From positions 600 to 7,336 of the forward strand of contig JAKVCE010000104.1 of assembly GCA_022447405.1 (NCBI GenBank): DNA of 6,737 nt, given 5' to 3'. The stretch's first letter is position 1, and every line of letters starts with the position of its first letter. The notes under the pieces were generated by a model. It did not search any database. It had not been told where the DNA came from and worked only from the letters and a program-made list of their open reading frames with translations. Source of the DNA: Planctomycetota bacterium (lineage in GTDB: Bacteria; Planctomycetota; UBA1135; GCA-002686595). Below, piece by piece: positions 5,642 through 6,737 of the stretch. The translations under genes were made by a program, and so were the position numbers.

Positions 5642-6733
5642 ATGTCTGAAGTCGAGATCCGCACCTACCCCATCGAGACCCTGCAGGAGTTCTCCAGCGC
5701 CGTGTTCCGCCACTTCGGCGTCCCCGACGAGGACGCCGCCCTCGCGAGCGAGGTGCTCGCGAAGAGCGACCTGCGCGGGATCGACTCCCACGGCGTGGCC
5801 CGCCTGCACACCTACTTCGACATGCTCGAGCTCGGCCGCATCAACCCGACGCCCGAGATCTCCATCGTGCGCGAGACGCCGAGCACGGCGACGGTGGACG
5901 GCGACAACGGCCTCGGCCTCGTCGTCGGCCCCAAGGCGAACGAGATCGCGATGGAGAAGGCGGCGGCCTGCGGCTCCGGCTGGGTGAGCGTCTCGAACAC
6001 GAACCACTACGGCATCGCCGGCTACTACGTGCTCGAGGCCATGAAGCGCGACCTCATCGGCATGTCGATGACGAACACCACGAAGCTCGTCGCGCCGCTC
6101 TGGGGCGGGGAGCGCTGGTTCGGCACGAACCCCATCGCGATGGCCTTCCCCGGCCTCGAGGAGCCAGCCGTGGTCGTCGACCTCGCGACCTCTGCGTCGG
6201 CCTATGGGAAGATCGAGATCGCGAAGCGCCGCGGCGAGCCCATCCCGGACGGCTGGGCGATCGACGCCGAGGGTCACCCGACCACAGACCCCGACGGCAT
6301 GATCGAGGGCGGCGCGCAGCTGCCGCTCGGCTCGACGCGCGAGATGGGCGGCCACAAGGGCACCTGCCTCGCCGCGATGGTGGACATCCTGACCTGCGTG
6401 CTCTCGGGCGCGAACTGGGGCCCGCTCGCGCCGCCCTTCGCCTTGCGCCAGGAGGTCCCGGACCGCTCGGTCGGCAAGGGCATCGGCCACTTCTTCGGCG
6501 CGATGCGCATCGACGGCTTCATCGAGCCGGACGAGTTCAAGCGCCAGATGGACGACTGGGTGCGCACCTACCGCGCGACGAAGCCGCAGCCCGGCAGCCC
6601 CGGGGTCGTCGTCCCCGGCGACCCCGAGCGCGAGGCCGAGGCTGTGCGCGCGACCGAGGGGATCCCCCTCGTCATGCCCGTCGTAGAGGAGCTCAGGGAC
6701 ATCTCTAAGCGCACTGGCATCGCCTTCGACTGA
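5642..6733 (+). CDS. Malate/L-lactate/L-sulfolactate dehydrogenase-type NAD(P)-dependent oxidoreductase (Ldh_2 family)
   Basis: A cytoplasmic NAD(P)-dependent oxidoreductase of the Ldh_2 fold, unrelated to classical Rossmann malate and lactate dehydrogenases. Known members include archaeal ComC/malate dehydrogenases, AllD ureidoglycolate dehydrogenase, YiaK 2,3-diketogulonate reductase and DpkA imine reductase, so specificity is open. Visible motifs over 363 residues: DLRGIDSHGVAR (43-54) with the probable catalytic H50, SNTNHYGIAGYY (118-129) with H122, WFGTNPIAMAFPG (159-171) of the cofactor region, DLATSASAYGK (180-190) and MGGHKG (235-240). Length is normal and the C-terminus complete. 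The ATG comes one base after the TGA of the oxidase gene and has no Shine-Dalgarno sequence (the preceding bases include CACCTCC), so translation is probably coupled to the oxidase gene. The pairing suggests that both enzymes handle the same or successive 2-hydroxy/2-oxo acids. Confidence 0.9.
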   Translation: MSEVEIRTYPIETLQEFSSAVFRHFGVPDEDAALASEVLAKSDLRGIDSHGVARLHTYFDMLELGRINPTPEISIVRETPSTATVDGDNGLGLVVGPKANEIAMEKAAACGSGWVSVSNTNHYGIAGYYVLEAMKRDLIGMSMTNTTKLVAPLWGGERWFGTNPIAMAFPGLEEPAVVVDLATSASAYGKIEIAKRRGEPIPDGWAIDAEGHPTTDPDGMIEGGAQLPLGSTREMGGHKGTCLAAMVDILTCVLSGANWGPLAPPFALRQEVPDRSVGKGIGHFFGAMRIDGFIEPDEFKRQMDDWVRTYRATKPQPGSPGVVVPGDPEREAEAVRATEGIPLVMPVVEELRDISKRTGIAFD

Positions 6734-6737
6734 GCCC

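Noticed and set aside
5429..6490. Long 353-codon minus-strand open frame opposite the oxidase end and dehydrogenase
   Set aside because: It is an arginine- and alanine-rich antisense shadow with an RGRR-type tail and no motif, and it covers two well-supported genes.
1..6737. tRNA, rRNA, CRISPR repeats, insertion sequence ends or attachment sites
   Set aside because: Scanned by eye on both strands: coding sequence fills the window, and I saw no cloverleaf-like segment, spaced direct repeats or terminal inverted repeats.

Overview
The window is a GC-rich, almost gap-free bacterial segment with five complete protein-coding genes. No RNA gene, mobile element, CRISPR array or long non-coding stretch is visible. 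The secreted formylglycine-type sulfatase with a C-S-P-T-R active site, the high GC content, the sugar-acid enzymes and the lack of Shine-Dalgarno sequences fit a Planctomycetota-like bacterium. That assignment is an inference from gene style; another sulfatase-rich high-GC lineage is possible.

Layout: (1) a minus-strand exported sulfatase (1556 down to 48); (2) a divergent plus-strand UxaA/GarD-family sugar-acid dehydratase (1593-3137) starting 36 bp away; (3) a minus-strand AmpG/SLC33-like MFS transporter (4405 down to 3134), whose stop codon interlocks with that of gene 2 in one CTAG; (4) a divergent plus-strand L-2-hydroxyglutarate oxidase-like flavoprotein, LhgO type (4435-5640, GTG start), 29 bp from the transporter start; (5) a malate/L-lactate dehydrogenase-type (Ldh_2 family) oxidoreductase (5642-6733), one base behind gene 4 and clearly in its operon. 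Only the first 47 bases and the last 4 lie outside this block.

Working picture (inference): the sulfatase removes sulfate esters from an extracytoplasmic carbohydrate, the transporter moves a small molecule across the inner membrane, the UxaA/GarD enzyme dehydrates a sugar acid, and the LhgO/Ldh_2 pair interconverts 2-hydroxy and 2-oxo acids. Substrates cannot be fixed from sequence. The operon of genes 4-5 is the only firm functional link; the others have separate promoters.

The most distinctive signal is in the gene starts. All four genes with their own upstream region have a TANNNT-like -10 hexamer ending only 6-7 bases before the start codon, and none has a Shine-Dalgarno sequence. This is what leaderless transcription would look like. 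The fifth gene has no ribosome binding site either and probably relies on translational coupling.
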